Source: Bacteroidales bacterium (GTDB taxonomy: Bacteria; Bacteroidota; Bacteroidia; Bacteroidales; UBA932). Taken from it: DNA of 49,700 nucleotides. Location of the stretch: contig JAFRXI010000066.1 of the NCBI GenBank assembly GCA_017437755.1, positions 1 to 49,700 on the forward strand, written 5' to 3'. Positions within the stretch are counted from its first letter, which is position 1. Every line of letters starts with the position of its first letter. The notes under the pieces were generated by a model that saw only the letters and a list, made by a program, of their open reading frames with translations, searched no databases and was not told the DNA's origin. Of the stretch, positions 1-9,900 are shown piece after piece. Made by a program: the position numbers and the translations under genes.

Positions 1-31
1 CATCCTGAGCCAGGATCAAACTCTTCATTGT
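1..31 (-). rRNA. rrs: 16S rRNA gene, 5' end only (partial)
   Basis: The reverse complement of the first bases reads AGAGTTTGATCCTGGCTCAG, the universal start of bacterial 16S rRNA, followed by the GATG typical of Bacteroidota. By alignment with the E. coli 5' end the mature end should lie near position 31. The rest of the rRNA operon lies outside the window to the left. Confidence 0.97.
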
Positions 32-179
32 ATATTCTATAAATGATAGCTCGAATCCATGACGCTTTATAGAATCGACGCTCGTTTTACTATTAAAAAT
101 AGTGCTACTTTCCTTGTACTTGCGTACTTAAGTCTTTCAGTATTGTCAATGAACTTCCCGCTCTTGCGAAACGGGACTG

Positions 180-210
180 CAAAGGTAGAAACTTTTTTTT
201 ACTGAGCAAA
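180..210 (-). promoter_or_regulatory. rRNA operon promoter (Bacteroidota -33/-7 type)
   Basis: On the minus strand TTTG (207-210) is followed after 19 bp by TACCTTTG (180-187), a full match to the -7 consensus TAnnTTTG. Transcription should start near 173-176, giving a leader of about 145 nt before the 16S rRNA. The leader can fold: CCCG/CGGG (157-160 with 172-175) at its 5' end and a 9-bp inverted repeat, TTCTATAAA (35-43) with TTTATAGAA (66-74). The A/T tracts upstream of the -33 element could act as an UP-like region; that is inference. Confidence 0.75.
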
Positions 211-231
211 AAAAATCTGATTTTTTTGCAT

Positions 232-262
232 AAAAAATGAGGCCGGACAATTTGCCGGCCTC
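232..262 (-). terminator. Intrinsic terminator of the metalloprotease operon
   Basis: A perfect 8-bp stem, GAGGCCGG (239-246) with CCGGCCTC (255-262), encloses an 8-nt loop and is followed on the minus strand by T6 (232-237). It lies 22 bp past the metalloprotease stop and would keep its transcription out of the rRNA promoter next door. Confidence 0.85.
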
Positions 263-284
263 AAAAAGCATCCGTTAAAGGAGA

Positions 285-2888
285 TTATTCTCCAAGAGCC
301 ATCTTGCAGGCAATGTAAATGCTGGTGTAGTGGGCCCTGTCGGCGGCAATTCCGGACTTGCTCCTCCTCTTTGCAAGGGAACATATCTTCTTCATGATCT
401 CTTCACGGTAAGGAGTCAGTTCGGAGATGGAGTTAATTTCCCTGACGGGAATCTGCCGGAAATAGGGCTTTGCCTCGCCAAAACTGTCAGTTCCGTCACA
501 GCAGTGGCAGAACCCCTCACCTGACGAGGCCTGGAGCAACCACCCGTCGCCGTCGGAAAGAAGCGGGGAACCGTCATCGAGCGACCTGCCCTTGGGGGCA
601 GTGGGAAGAAGCCTTCCGGAAACCTGGACAAAAGCATTCTGACGGGTCTTCTCCTCCTGGGTAAGACGACCTGAGCGGCTGGCAAAGAGTCCCTCGTAAA
701 CGTCGTCAAAATACTCCCTCAGGGTATATGCATCCTCTTCACCGGCAATATGGGCGCTGAAAACGATGTTCTGGGGAATATAGGAAGCCAGGCGGTGACC
801 GATGTCCCCGGCAAGCACGGGAGCGATGTCCACATGGAAATCGAACTGGTCAGTGAGTGACGGTTCGTTGATCCAGGACATGTCCGCCGTCTGGTCCAGC
901 AACCACTTCACCGAGGCCTTCTGGACGTCCCTGTCAACGGGCATGGAAGGCTTCAGGTCGCACGTACCCTCCTTGACCTCATTGAAGTAAATGCCGCCAA
1001 TCTGGTAGATAACGTTCTGGAGATAGGTGTAGTACTGCATGTAAACCCTGGTGTAGAGATTCTTCCGGTGCGTAAAGTCGGCATCGTCCCTGATCCATGA
1101 ATTGATGTTGGGAAGGATGTACTTGAGGTTGGCTATACCGTAGTCGGAGGCCTTGATGGGATCGTCGCCGAGGTCCTCTGTAAGTGCCGAGGGGTCAAGG
1201 ATGACATATGTCAGGACCCCGGGCTGCTGGGGGCCGTAGCGGTACAGGGGATCACCGGCGTGTTCATCCACAAGTTTCTCGGCGATGGCCGACTCCTCCC
1301 ACATGTCCTTTGCCCCGATAACGGGCTTGTAGAGCCATTCGATGGCATAATAGTCATATACTCCCAGGTCGGGAGGGGTCAGCTTTACCCCCTTGTCACC
1401 GGGCTGCGCCACGTAATTGAAACGGGCATAATCCATTATGGACGGGGTGGTGCCGTACTTGGCGGTGAATTCCGGGTCGCGGAGTTTCTCCACCGGATAT
1501 GCCGAGGAAGCGCCCATGTTGTGCATCAGGCCGAGGGTATGGCCGATCTCGTGGGAGATCACATAGACCATGCTCTCGTCAATCACGTCCTGGGGCATTT
1601 TCTTGGTCCGGACACGCTCATCCACCTGGGCGGTAAGCACAAAGCGCCAGTTGTTGATGAGACGGATGACGTCGTTGTACACCAGCACCGAGGCATTCAG
1701 AATCTCTCCGGTGCGGGGATCGGTCCAGGACGGTCCCATGGCGTTCATGGTGGCGTTGGGGACGAAGCGGATGCAGGAATACTTGAGATTGTCGGGGTCG
1801 AACTCAGGGTCCTCCTCGGGCGTGGGGAAGTCACGGGCTTCCATCACTCCCTTGAGGCCGATTTTCTCAAAGGCAGCATTCCAAGCAAGCACGCCGTCCT
1901 TGATGGGCTTGCGCCATGATTCGGGGAAGGAATCATCTATGTACCAGACGATTGGCTTGGTCACAGGGACCATCTTCCCGGCCAGCCAGGCCGCCGTGTC
2001 CGACGGTTCCAGCCTCCAGCGGTTGGCAAGCATGTAGGGGCGCATGCCGTCCTCATTGGTGCGCAGGTCGTAGAAAAGCAACTTTGAATCAACGTCGTGG
2101 GTGCCGAAAACGCCTACCCTGGAATCCCTCAGACGGGGGTTCATAGGCTTTTCCGGAAGCAGGAGGAAGGAGACCTCGGATTTGATGGTCCCCTCCCCCA
2201 TGTTGGTGCTTCCGAACAAACTTTCCTGGGAGAAGGATACGTTCTCGGTCAGTTCAACGCTGGCATTGTCCTCAAACGACTTTACCTTGCCTATGCTGAG
2301 GCATGCGTCCTTGCTCTTTGCCTTGATAACTCCGCCGCGGGGTGCCATGTCCTTGACCAATTCCGAGATGTCAAAGATGACAGACGCGGAATCGGCAGGC
2401 AAAGTCTTGACCGGAATGCGTTTCAGGACCTTGGGAATATAGTTGCGCTCTATGGCTTTGGCCAGGCCCTCTTCCGGAGTGGAAAGGCTGGCGCCGCCGC
2501 CCGGCTTGGTCACCACCACGGTGGAATCCTCCAGCTGGAACAAGACCGTCACCGGATCCGCATACTTGTAGCCGATGTTTACACGGGCGGCATTGCTCAC
2601 GCCCTTTACCGTGGAACCCATCAGTATGGCCTTACCGAGTTTCTCCTTTGAAAGCTCCATGAACAGTTTGCCGTCCTTTGCCTTGTAGAAAAGGGCGAAG
2701 TCTCCGCTTGTGGAGTCCACGACATCTTTCATGAACTTCTGGTAAGTATTAAGCTTTGGTTTGGCCGCAGGCTTTGAAGCGGCGGTGGTATCCTTCTTCT
2801 CCGATGTCTTTTTCTTGGGGGCAGCTGCATAAACACTTGTCACAGACAAGATTGCAGCCACCAAACACAACACGATTCCCTTCTTCAT
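285..2888 (-). CDS. Zinc-dependent metalloprotease (DUF5117/DUF4953 type)
   Basis: The 867-residue protein has a Sec signal peptide (MKKGIVLCLVAAIL, cut near VYA-AAPKKK) and no lipobox, so it is probably periplasmic or secreted. HEIGHTLGLMH at residues 446-456 matches HExxHxxGxxH: H446, H450 and H456 should bind zinc and E447 should be the catalytic base. A downstream SIMDYARFNY fits the Met-turn of metzincin-like enzymes. Length and layout match the Bacteroidota family with N-terminal DUF5118/DUF5117 and C-terminal DUF4953 regions. It starts 4 bp after the PKD-like gene, so it is the last gene of the SusC/SusD operon and probably cleaves its substrate. No Shine-Dalgarno is visible before the ATG. 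The family call is strong; the substrate is unknown. Confidence 0.9.
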   Translation of the reverse strand: MKKGIVLCLVAAILSVTSVYAAAPKKKTSEKKDTTAASKPAAKPKLNTYQKFMKDVVDSTSGDFALFYKAKDGKLFMELSKEKLGKAILMGSTVKGVSNAARVNIGYKYADPVTVLFQLEDSTVVVTKPGGGASLSTPEEGLAKAIERNYIPKVLKRIPVKTLPADSASVIFDISELVKDMAPRGGVIKAKSKDACLSIGKVKSFEDNASVELTENVSFSQESLFGSTNMGEGTIKSEVSFLLLPEKPMNPRLRDSRVGVFGTHDVDSKLLFYDLRTNEDGMRPYMLANRWRLEPSDTAAWLAGKMVPVTKPIVWYIDDSFPESWRKPIKDGVLAWNAAFEKIGLKGVMEARDFPTPEEDPEFDPDNLKYSCIRFVPNATMNAMGPSWTDPRTGEILNASVLVYNDVIRLINNWRFVLTAQVDERVRTKKMPQDVIDESMVYVISHEIGHTLGLMHNMGASSAYPVEKLRDPEFTAKYGTTPSIMDYARFNYVAQPGDKGVKLTPPDLGVYDYYAIEWLYKPVIGAKDMWEESAIAEKLVDEHAGDPLYRYGPQQPGVLTYVILDPSALTEDLGDDPIKASDYGIANLKYILPNINSWIRDDADFTHRKNLYTRVYMQYYTYLQNVIYQIGGIYFNEVKEGTCDLKPSMPVDRDVQKASVKWLLDQTADMSWINEPSLTDQFDFHVDIAPVLAGDIGHRLASYIPQNIVFSAHIAGEEDAYTLREYFDDVYEGLFASRSGRLTQEEKTRQNAFVQVSGRLLPTAPKGRSLDDGSPLLSDGDGWLLQASSGEGFCHCCDGTDSFGEAKPYFRQIPVREINSISELTPYREEIMKKICSLAKRRSKSGIAADRAHYTSIYIACKMALGE

Positions 2889-2892
2889 AACA

Positions 2893-4560
2893 TTAATAGT
2901 TCATTGTATAAGCGTTCCAGTTGGCATACTTGCCCAACTTAAAAATCATATCCACCGGCTTTCCGGGGACCTTGGCGCGGGCCACGATGGCCATTGCGTC
3001 AAAAGCTTCGGAAGTCACGTCCAGGTTGCCCTGACGGATGTCGGTGACAATAAGCGACCCGGTTGCGCTGGATGTGTTCTTTCCAACGTTGAGGACAATC
3101 ACGTCACCGCCTTCAAATGCTACTGCAAGTTCCGAGCCCGGGCTGTTCTGGGCGATACGGGCTATGTCTCCCATGGGAGCGTCCGAAAGCGTGGAGAAAT
3201 CCTTGTAAAGATAACTGGCCTTGGTATCATACTCATAGAAGTACAGTTTCTGTCCAACGCTGTAGAACATAACGGGATGCTCATAGGTATAAACCTTGGT
3301 AGCAGCGGCGTTGGACCCGCGCATGACATGGAACACGCTCGTAGGGCCGACTCCTTCCGCAGCGCCGAACTGCTCGTTGAAGTACTTGCTTATGGTCATG
3401 ATATTCTTCTGGCCACCAGTCCACAATGCATCGTTGAAATAGTATTTGCCACCCTGTTCCAGGACACAGGACACATGGCCGTTATAAATGTTTGCGGAGA
3501 ACTTCTCAAGGCAAAGCAGATTCACGTCTTCCGCAAGGCCGGCTATATAGTCGAATCCCTCGGGTGCATCCGGAATATGGTCGTATGTTTGCGTCGTGGT
3601 CACAGCATAAACGTAGGTGCTGTACGGATTCATATTCGTGGGGCCCGGATAATACGCGAACAGGCGCCTGGCAGCCTCGTCATACAGGATGAAATGACCG
3701 TATGACCAACTGTGTCTTTTCCACTTGGGAGCAGTACCGCTGTAATTGTGGGGAACATACTTGTCGCAATAAAGCGTCTCATAAGAGGAAGTTCCGCTGT
3801 ATCCTGCGGCAGTGCGGTCATAAGCGTTTCCGTTGTCGAACATGATCATTTCAGTGCCGCCGGAAGATCCGGGCTGGTAAATCACGTCCACCGGCTGAGC
3901 ATCTCCTTCAGGGAACCTGCCCCCCTGGAACATCAGGGAAAGGTCGTTGTATTTGGAGAAATCCGAGCCGTCCAGCACCTGGGCCTTCACTCCGCCTTTT
4001 TGCAGGACGGTGATGTAGTCATTGGCATTCCTGTAATCGCCCGCCAGTTTGACGGGGCCGCTTCCAAGAGGATCGGAACCATGCAGGGAGGCATATATGT
4101 CCGGATAGACTGTATGGTTGGTATTGTGGATGAAACTAAGGCGTGACGAGCCGTCGGTTCCCTCGGAAAGGATGAGCCAGCCGAGGAAGAAAGGTGACGA
4201 CACCGCAACTGAATATTCCTGGTTGTAGGTCAGTCCCGTGGCCTTGTCGGTCATCTTGAAGTTGAGCATCCTGCTTCCGGAAGTGGTAAAGGTGTACTTC
4301 AGCACCTTGCTGGTGGAAATCACGTCACCGCCGTTGATCCTCCATTCGTAGTTGTACGCATTCTCACTCTGGTCCACGCCCTGGCCCCACTCGATGGCAG
4401 GGACGATCTCTATCTCCTCGCCGAGGTTTGCAACCCGGCTGTCATCTGCAAGCAGGGTGATATCCTTCAGGGGAACACTCATGGGTGAGGAAGTGTCCTT
4501 GATGCAGCCGTAGGCCATAAAAAGGGCCGCCGCCGCAATTATTATGCTTGTTCTTTTCAT
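2893..4560 (-). CDS. PKD-like family lipoprotein of the SusC/SusD locus
   Basis: I chose the ATG at 4560 over the upstream start at 4587 because it follows a strong AGGAGG by a suitable gap and gives a clean lipoprotein signal (MKRTSIIIAAAALFMAYGC, lipobox AYGC). Residues of roughly 30-130 form a PKD/Ig-like beta-sandwich (YNYEWRINGG, TYTF-type strand, LNFKMTDKATGLTY). The rest looks like a beta-propeller or surface-binding region rich in aromatic residues (FFLGWLILSE, YDHIPDAPEGF). This matches the PKD-like family that follows SusD and DUF4843 genes in Bacteroidota. It is probably a surface-exposed accessory binding protein of the uptake complex. The ligand cannot be read from the sequence. 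Confidence 0.8.
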   Translation of the reverse strand: MKRTSIIIAAAALFMAYGCIKDTSSPMSVPLKDITLLADDSRVANLGEEIEIVPAIEWGQGVDQSENAYNYEWRINGGDVISTSKVLKYTFTTSGSRMLNFKMTDKATGLTYNQEYSVAVSSPFFLGWLILSEGTDGSSRLSFIHNTNHTVYPDIYASLHGSDPLGSGPVKLAGDYRNANDYITVLQKGGVKAQVLDGSDFSKYNDLSLMFQGGRFPEGDAQPVDVIYQPGSSGGTEMIMFDNGNAYDRTAAGYSGTSSYETLYCDKYVPHNYSGTAPKWKRHSWSYGHFILYDEAARRLFAYYPGPTNMNPYSTYVYAVTTTQTYDHIPDAPEGFDYIAGLAEDVNLLCLEKFSANIYNGHVSCVLEQGGKYYFNDALWTGGQKNIMTISKYFNEQFGAAEGVGPTSVFHVMRGSNAAATKVYTYEHPVMFYSVGQKLYFYEYDTKASYLYKDFSTLSDAPMGDIARIAQNSPGSELAVAFEGGDVIVLNVGKNTSSATGSLIVTDIRQGNLDVTSEAFDAMAIVARAKVPGKPVDMIFKLGKYANWNAYTMNY

Positions 4561-4576
4561 GATGGTTCCTCCTTTT

Positions 4577-5326
4577 TTAATTGCCATAAGGGATGGTCAC
4601 TTCCTGGCCGGAAGGGTCAAGGACCGGGGTACCGGCCGCTTTCTTCTCCTGAAGGTACTCCTTCAGTCTGGCCACATACGGGCGTATGTCAGCCAGGGTA
4701 GCGTCATCGGGAATGTCGGGATAGTCATTGGCTTCCATGAAAATCTTGTACATCCACTCGTCAAGGCCGCTGGCCGGCATGTTCGCACGGGTATAGAGCC
4801 AGTACATGGACAGCACAAAACCATTGTTCTCATACCAGACAGGTATCACGAACTGGTTATGGAACTTGATCTTGACCACCCTGCTGTCGCTGGGTCCGAG
4901 GGCGAACGGGGCTTTCTCAACCAGGCTCAATGCAAGGTAAGCCGGAGTTTCGTCCAGGTCAGGGCTGTATTTGAGCTTGATGAAAGCCGTATCCGCCACC
5001 TGTCCTCCCTTGAAAGTGAAGGATGCGGGAACTTCGTAGTTGGAGGCCTTTGCGGTGGTCAGGTCAGCTACCGGCTCAAGGTAGAACTGGGCATCGGACG
5101 TACTGTAACCGGTGCTCTTCAAAGGAAGTGCGATGACCGCTTCCCGTGCACCCTTGTACGACATGAAGGAGACTTCCATGGAATCCACTACACCGGTGGC
5201 GGAGCGGGGAAAGTCAAAGAAGATGTACCGGCTGGAGGTAAGGTCATCATAGGTTTTGATATCGTCGACCTTGCATCCGGCAAGTGCAGCAGCCGCTGCC
5301 AAAATGAGCAAAATATTCTTTTTCAT
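4577..5326 (-). CDS. DUF4843 domain lipoprotein
   Basis: The 249-residue protein begins with a lipoprotein signal (MKKNILLILAAAAALAGC). The body has the beta-strand pattern and motifs of DUF4843 (SRYIFFDFPRS near the N-terminus, FIKLKYSPDLDETPAYLALSL in the middle, FHNQFVIPVWY towards the C-terminus). DUF4843 genes almost always sit between susD-like and PKD-like genes, as here. The SD GAGGAGG directly follows the SusD stop codon, which suggests translational coupling. It probably is an outer-membrane accessory lipoprotein of the SusCD machine; no enzymatic motif is visible. Confidence 0.85.
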   Translation of the reverse strand: MKKNILLILAAAAALAGCKVDDIKTYDDLTSSRYIFFDFPRSATGVVDSMEVSFMSYKGAREAVIALPLKSTGYSTSDAQFYLEPVADLTTAKASNYEVPASFTFKGGQVADTAFIKLKYSPDLDETPAYLALSLVEKAPFALGPSDSRVVKIKFHNQFVIPVWYENNGFVLSMYWLYTRANMPASGLDEWMYKIFMEANDYPDIPDDATLADIRPYVARLKEYLQEKKAAGTPVLDPSGQEVTIPYGN

Positions 5327-5343
5327 GATGTTACCTCCTCATT

Positions 5344-6903
5344 TTAACGGTAAGCAGTCTCTGTATCGGGAATCGGGAACACCCACCAGCCGGCAGGAAC
5401 TGCCCAGCGGCGGGAACTCTGTCCGTAGAAGAGTTCAGGCCAGTCAAGCTTCTTGAGGAACGGCCATACCCAGCCGCGCATCAGGCCGTCGCGCTGGACT
5501 TCGTCCACAAGCACCTTCAGGAAACTGTCATAATCGGTGGCTTTAAGGGCGGTGGCGCAGCCGCGGGCGTCGCGGATGGCCTTCACCGTCGCAAGGGCAC
5601 CGGCGACATCCCCGGCCTTGGCCTGGCACTCAGCCTTGATGCAATAGATTTCCGGAAGTTCTATGACCGGAAGCATCGGGGTGCTGTAGGTCTCGACATC
5701 GGAACTCTTGGTCTCTTTGGGGCAATACCATACGCGATAGTACTTTGTTGTCTGGTTGAACAGGGAGTTGTAACGGAAATCCGTACTCTCCTCACCGGTG
5801 AACAAGTACTTGAGGTTGGACTGCAACTGATTCATACTGAGGTTGCTGGTGGCATTGTTATAGATCGTGGTCTCATCCTGGTTCCACAGAGCCATGAGGG
5901 ATTCAGGACGACGCTTTCCGTCTATAGTGGTCACGTCGGACGCCGCAGTGGGGGTTGCAAGCAGATGGAACCGGTTGGCGGCCACCCATTCGTTCAGGAT
6001 GGCGTCGGCATACTTCTCGGCATTGGTGAAGTCCCTGCGGTAGGAATAAAGCCTTGCGAGGAGGGCGGTTGCGCCCCACCAGTTGAGACGGTAGCCACGG
6101 TTTGCAAAGAAGCCGCCGGCACGCTTGTCGCGGGGAATTCCGTCGGTATTGTAGGCACCCCAGCTCTTGAAGAAATAGTTGTCGGCATCAATGATGTCAA
6201 CGCCGCTGCTATAGTAGTGGGCCTTGCCGAATCCTTCGTTCACGTCAAACTCGTAAAGACGCTTCTGAGCCTCCTCAAGGTCCCTGGCCGAATTGTCGAG
6301 CACATCCTTCAGGGTACTGAAGTACGGCTGCAGGTTGGGATAGACTTCCACGTAAGGGATGGCGGGGATGTCCTCGCCGTCAACCACCGGAGCCTGGACA
6401 AAAAGCTGCGCCAGGGTAAAGTGAAGCAGTCCCCTCAGGCCATACGCTTCTCCCAGTATGACATCCCTCTCAAACGGGGATTCATAATCGTCAACTTTTG
6501 AATCCTCCACTGCCTGGATCAGGTTGTTGAGATTGGCGATGGCAGTATATGCCGTACCCCAGATATTCCTGAAAGTGGGCTGGATCACGTCAATCTGGAA
6601 GTAATCGGGATTATTGCTGGTTGCGCTGATCACCTGCTTGTAGGCATTGATGGTGAAAGAAGAGTTATACTCGTAAACGAATGCGCTCATTGCACCCCAG
6701 GTCAGTTCCTGGCCCCAGAGCCCGTCGCCCGCGATCTGGCGGTACACGCCGGTAAGGGCGTTGCGGAAACCCTTGCTGGATGTAAAGGCATCCTTTTCAA
6801 GCACTTCGTTATCGGAGGTTATGTCAAGCCACTTGTTGCATGAGGCAAAGCCGGTCATGAGAAGGGCGGCAAGTACGATAAGTATTATTCTGTTCGTTTT
6901 CAT
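5344..6903 (-). CDS. SusD/RagB family nutrient-binding outer-membrane lipoprotein
   Basis: The 519-residue protein has a lipoprotein signal (lipobox FASC, Cys at about residue 22), an early NKWLDITSDNEV segment and the helical TPR-like SusD fold. Hallmarks include ALTGVYRQI, GLRGLLHFTLAQLFVQAP and the ending RRWAVPAGWWVFPIP. SusD proteins lid the SusC barrel and bind the substrate at the cell surface. It directly follows the SusC gene: AGGAGG overlaps the SusC TAG stop, so the two are likely translated together. The length is typical. The substrate is unknown, but the metalloprotease in the same operon suggests peptide or glycoprotein. Confidence 0.93.
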   Translation of the reverse strand: MKTNRIILIVLAALLMTGFASCNKWLDITSDNEVLEKDAFTSSKGFRNALTGVYRQIAGDGLWGQELTWGAMSAFVYEYNSSFTINAYKQVISATSNNPDYFQIDVIQPTFRNIWGTAYTAIANLNNLIQAVEDSKVDDYESPFERDVILGEAYGLRGLLHFTLAQLFVQAPVVDGEDIPAIPYVEVYPNLQPYFSTLKDVLDNSARDLEEAQKRLYEFDVNEGFGKAHYYSSGVDIIDADNYFFKSWGAYNTDGIPRDKRAGGFFANRGYRLNWWGATALLARLYSYRRDFTNAEKYADAILNEWVAANRFHLLATPTAASDVTTIDGKRRPESLMALWNQDETTIYNNATSNLSMNQLQSNLKYLFTGEESTDFRYNSLFNQTTKYYRVWYCPKETKSSDVETYSTPMLPVIELPEIYCIKAECQAKAGDVAGALATVKAIRDARGCATALKATDYDSFLKVLVDEVQRDGLMRGWVWPFLKKLDWPELFYGQSSRRWAVPAGWWVFPIPDTETAYR

Positions 6904-6915
6904 AAGGCATTCCTC

Positions 6916-9900
6916 CTATAAAGTAATGTTCACGCCAAAGTTGAACGTCCTGGCATAAGGATAGGATGTACCCCTTTCCCTCTTGATGGTGGAAAGGTAG
7001 AGGATATCCTCCGTGCTGGCCTGCAGACGGACATTGCTGAGTCCCCACCGTTTGACCAGGTTGTGGTTGAAGGTGTAGGAGATGGATATTGAATTGAACG
7101 TGAAGGTGTTGTCGTTCTGGACAAACCTCGATGTGGGCCTGGTGACGCGGGTGCGGTCGGTGATGGCCTTGAGGGGGGCCACGTCACCCACCTTTATCCA
7201 CCTGTCGGTGAGGGTCCTGCGGTCGGCGTTGAAATGCTCCAGGTCGGCGTTCTCTATGGAGACGAGGGTGTTGTTGTATGCCTGTCCTCCAAAGCGGTAT
7301 GCGAAGGTGGAATAGAGGGTCCATCCTTTCCAGCGCACGTTGAAGCCGAGGGTTCCGCTGAGGAGCGGATCGGCGTTGCCGAGGCTCTGCTGCTCGCTTG
7401 ACTGCCAGGTATAGGTCACGCTGCCGTCACGTTTGACGTAAAGTTCCTGTCCGGTGGCCGGGTCTATTCCGAGTGACTTCATTCCGTAGATTGCGGAAAG
7501 GGAATTGCCCTCCTCGTACTTGGTGAACGGCACGGCGAAGGTTGTATTCGAACTGCTCGAGTTGTAGGAGGCAAAGTATGCGTCGATCCTCTCGTTGTAC
7601 TCCTGCATCGCATGGCCCAGCTTGAGTATGCGGTTGGTGTTGCGGTTGGCGTTGGCAAACACGTATACGTCCCAGTCGCTGTTGGAGAAAGCCCTCACGT
7701 TGAGGCGGACGTCGAATCCGCGATTCTCGACCTGGCCGATGTTGTCCTTGTACGAGGAGAAACCGGCAGAAGCGGGAAGGGAGACATCCTCAACCTGGTC
7801 GATGGTCCTTTCATTATAATAGTCGAAGGACAGGAAGACCCTGCGGTTGAGTATGGAGATTTCAGTACCCACGTCAAGCTTGTTTACCTTCTCCCAGAGC
7901 AGGTCCTCGTTGCCAAGGGCCTGGAGGGTCATACCCCACTGGTCTATGTAAGGGGCGTCGGTCAGCATGTTGTAGGTGGTCCGGGCCTGGTATGCGCTGA
8001 AGTTGGCCTTACCGGTCTGTCCGTAGGTCGCCTTGATCTTGAAGAGGTCAAAGACCTTCCAGTCCTTGACAAACTCATACTTGTGGATGTTGATACCGGC
8101 ACCACCGGACCAGAAGAGGCCCATCCTCTTGTTGGTACCGAACGAGGAATTACCCTCGTAGCGGGCGGCCACGTCAAGCAGGTAAATATCCTTGAATGAA
8201 TAGTTTGCCTGGAGGTAGAAGCCTGCACGGCGGGTGTTGCTATCCATATAGGAAGGCTTCCTCACAATCTCAAAAGCATTGTTGGGCGTGGGCTTGGCAC
8301 CGGCCACGAAGCCGCGGTAAGCGGCGCTGGTCTGGAGCACGTGCGATGCAGCGGCCTCTACACCCGCAGTGGCGTTGATATTGTGGTTGTTGAACTGCCT
8401 GTTGTAAGACAGCATTCCGTTCAGGTTCCAGCTCGTTGACGTCAGGTCAGTGTCGGTGTATGCTCCGATCATGGTGGCATCGGCAGCCGATGCACTGGAT
8501 GTCGTGATATACTTCGACGAACGGGGATCGGTGAAGGAATCGCTTCCCTGATTCTTGTAAGAAATCGAGAATGCGCCCTTAGCGAGGAGGAACGGAGAGA
8601 TGTGCCAGTTGAGGCTCAGGTTGTCCCGGAACTCCTTGTAACCGTTCTTGCTGAACGAATCCAGGGTGGCGTCATATAGCGGATTGGTCACATACACGGG
8701 ACTTGACGAACTGCTGGACTTGCGCTCCAGGCGGTAGAGGGAAAAACGCTTTACCCAGGCGCCGGTCTCCGGGTCCACCGGATCCAGATACGGCTTCATG
8801 GTATAGTACTGCGAGAAACTGCCGTACGGCGAGTTCACCGAGTTGTTCACATTGAACGAGACCTTGTTCATGACCTGGAGCCCCTTGAAGCGGTAGTCCA
8901 CGGTGACAGAACCGCCCACATTGTTTCGGCCGGACTCCTTCATGACACCGCCGTTATGCATATAGTTCAGGTCTACGCCCCAGCGGAGGTCGCGGTTTCC
9001 GCCGTTGAGATAGAGCGAATGCCTGTGGTTGAACTCGTTGCGGAGCGGCTTGGAAATCCAGTTGATGTCGGCTCCGCGGAGCACGTTGTTCATGAGGTCG
9101 TTGTAGTTGGTGAGACCGGCTGCGCTGGGACTCCCGTCGGAGTTCCTATACAGCCCGGCCAGCCATTCCGCTTCCAGCAACTCCTTGGAATTCATGAGGT
9201 TGTATGTGCTCAGATCAGGGGTGGTAAGCGTGTAGGTACCCGAATAGCTGACCCTTATCGCTCCCATTTCCGGAACGGTGGACTCTATGACGATGACGCC
9301 GTTGGCAGCCCTGGAACCGTAAACCGCCGTTGCAGCCGCATCCTTGAGGATGGTCACGCTCTCTATACGGTTTATGTCCATATCGTAGATAGTGGTGGCG
9401 TCAACCTCAAAGCCGTCCAGTATGAACACCGGAGCCGAAGGATTGTTCTTGAGGTTGAACTCCGAAACGTCCGACGAAGTCATCTGGTCCAGCTGCTTGA
9501 CCTCAGACACACCGCTGCGGCCACGTATGTAGTACTCGCTCTGGGTGTTGGGATCGGAACCCATCTCGTTGTTGGTGATGATCCTCACCGACGGGTCAAA
9601 GGCGCTGAGGGCCTTGAGCATGTTGTTGGGCGACACCTTAAGCAGGTCGGCCTTGGACACTGTAGTGGAGGTTCCGGTGAAACTCTCCTTGCGGATGTTG
9701 GCGTAACCCGTAACGACCACATCCTCAAGCTGGTTGGCATCGTCCTCCATCTGGACGTTCAAGGCGTTGCGGCTTTCCTTCAACTGGATCTCCTCGGTCC
9801 TCATTCCCAGGAAAGAGAACACCAGGACGGGAGACTGGACTGAAGCCGGGATGGACAGCGAATACCTTCCGTCCAGACTGGTGGCGACACCGATGTGGGT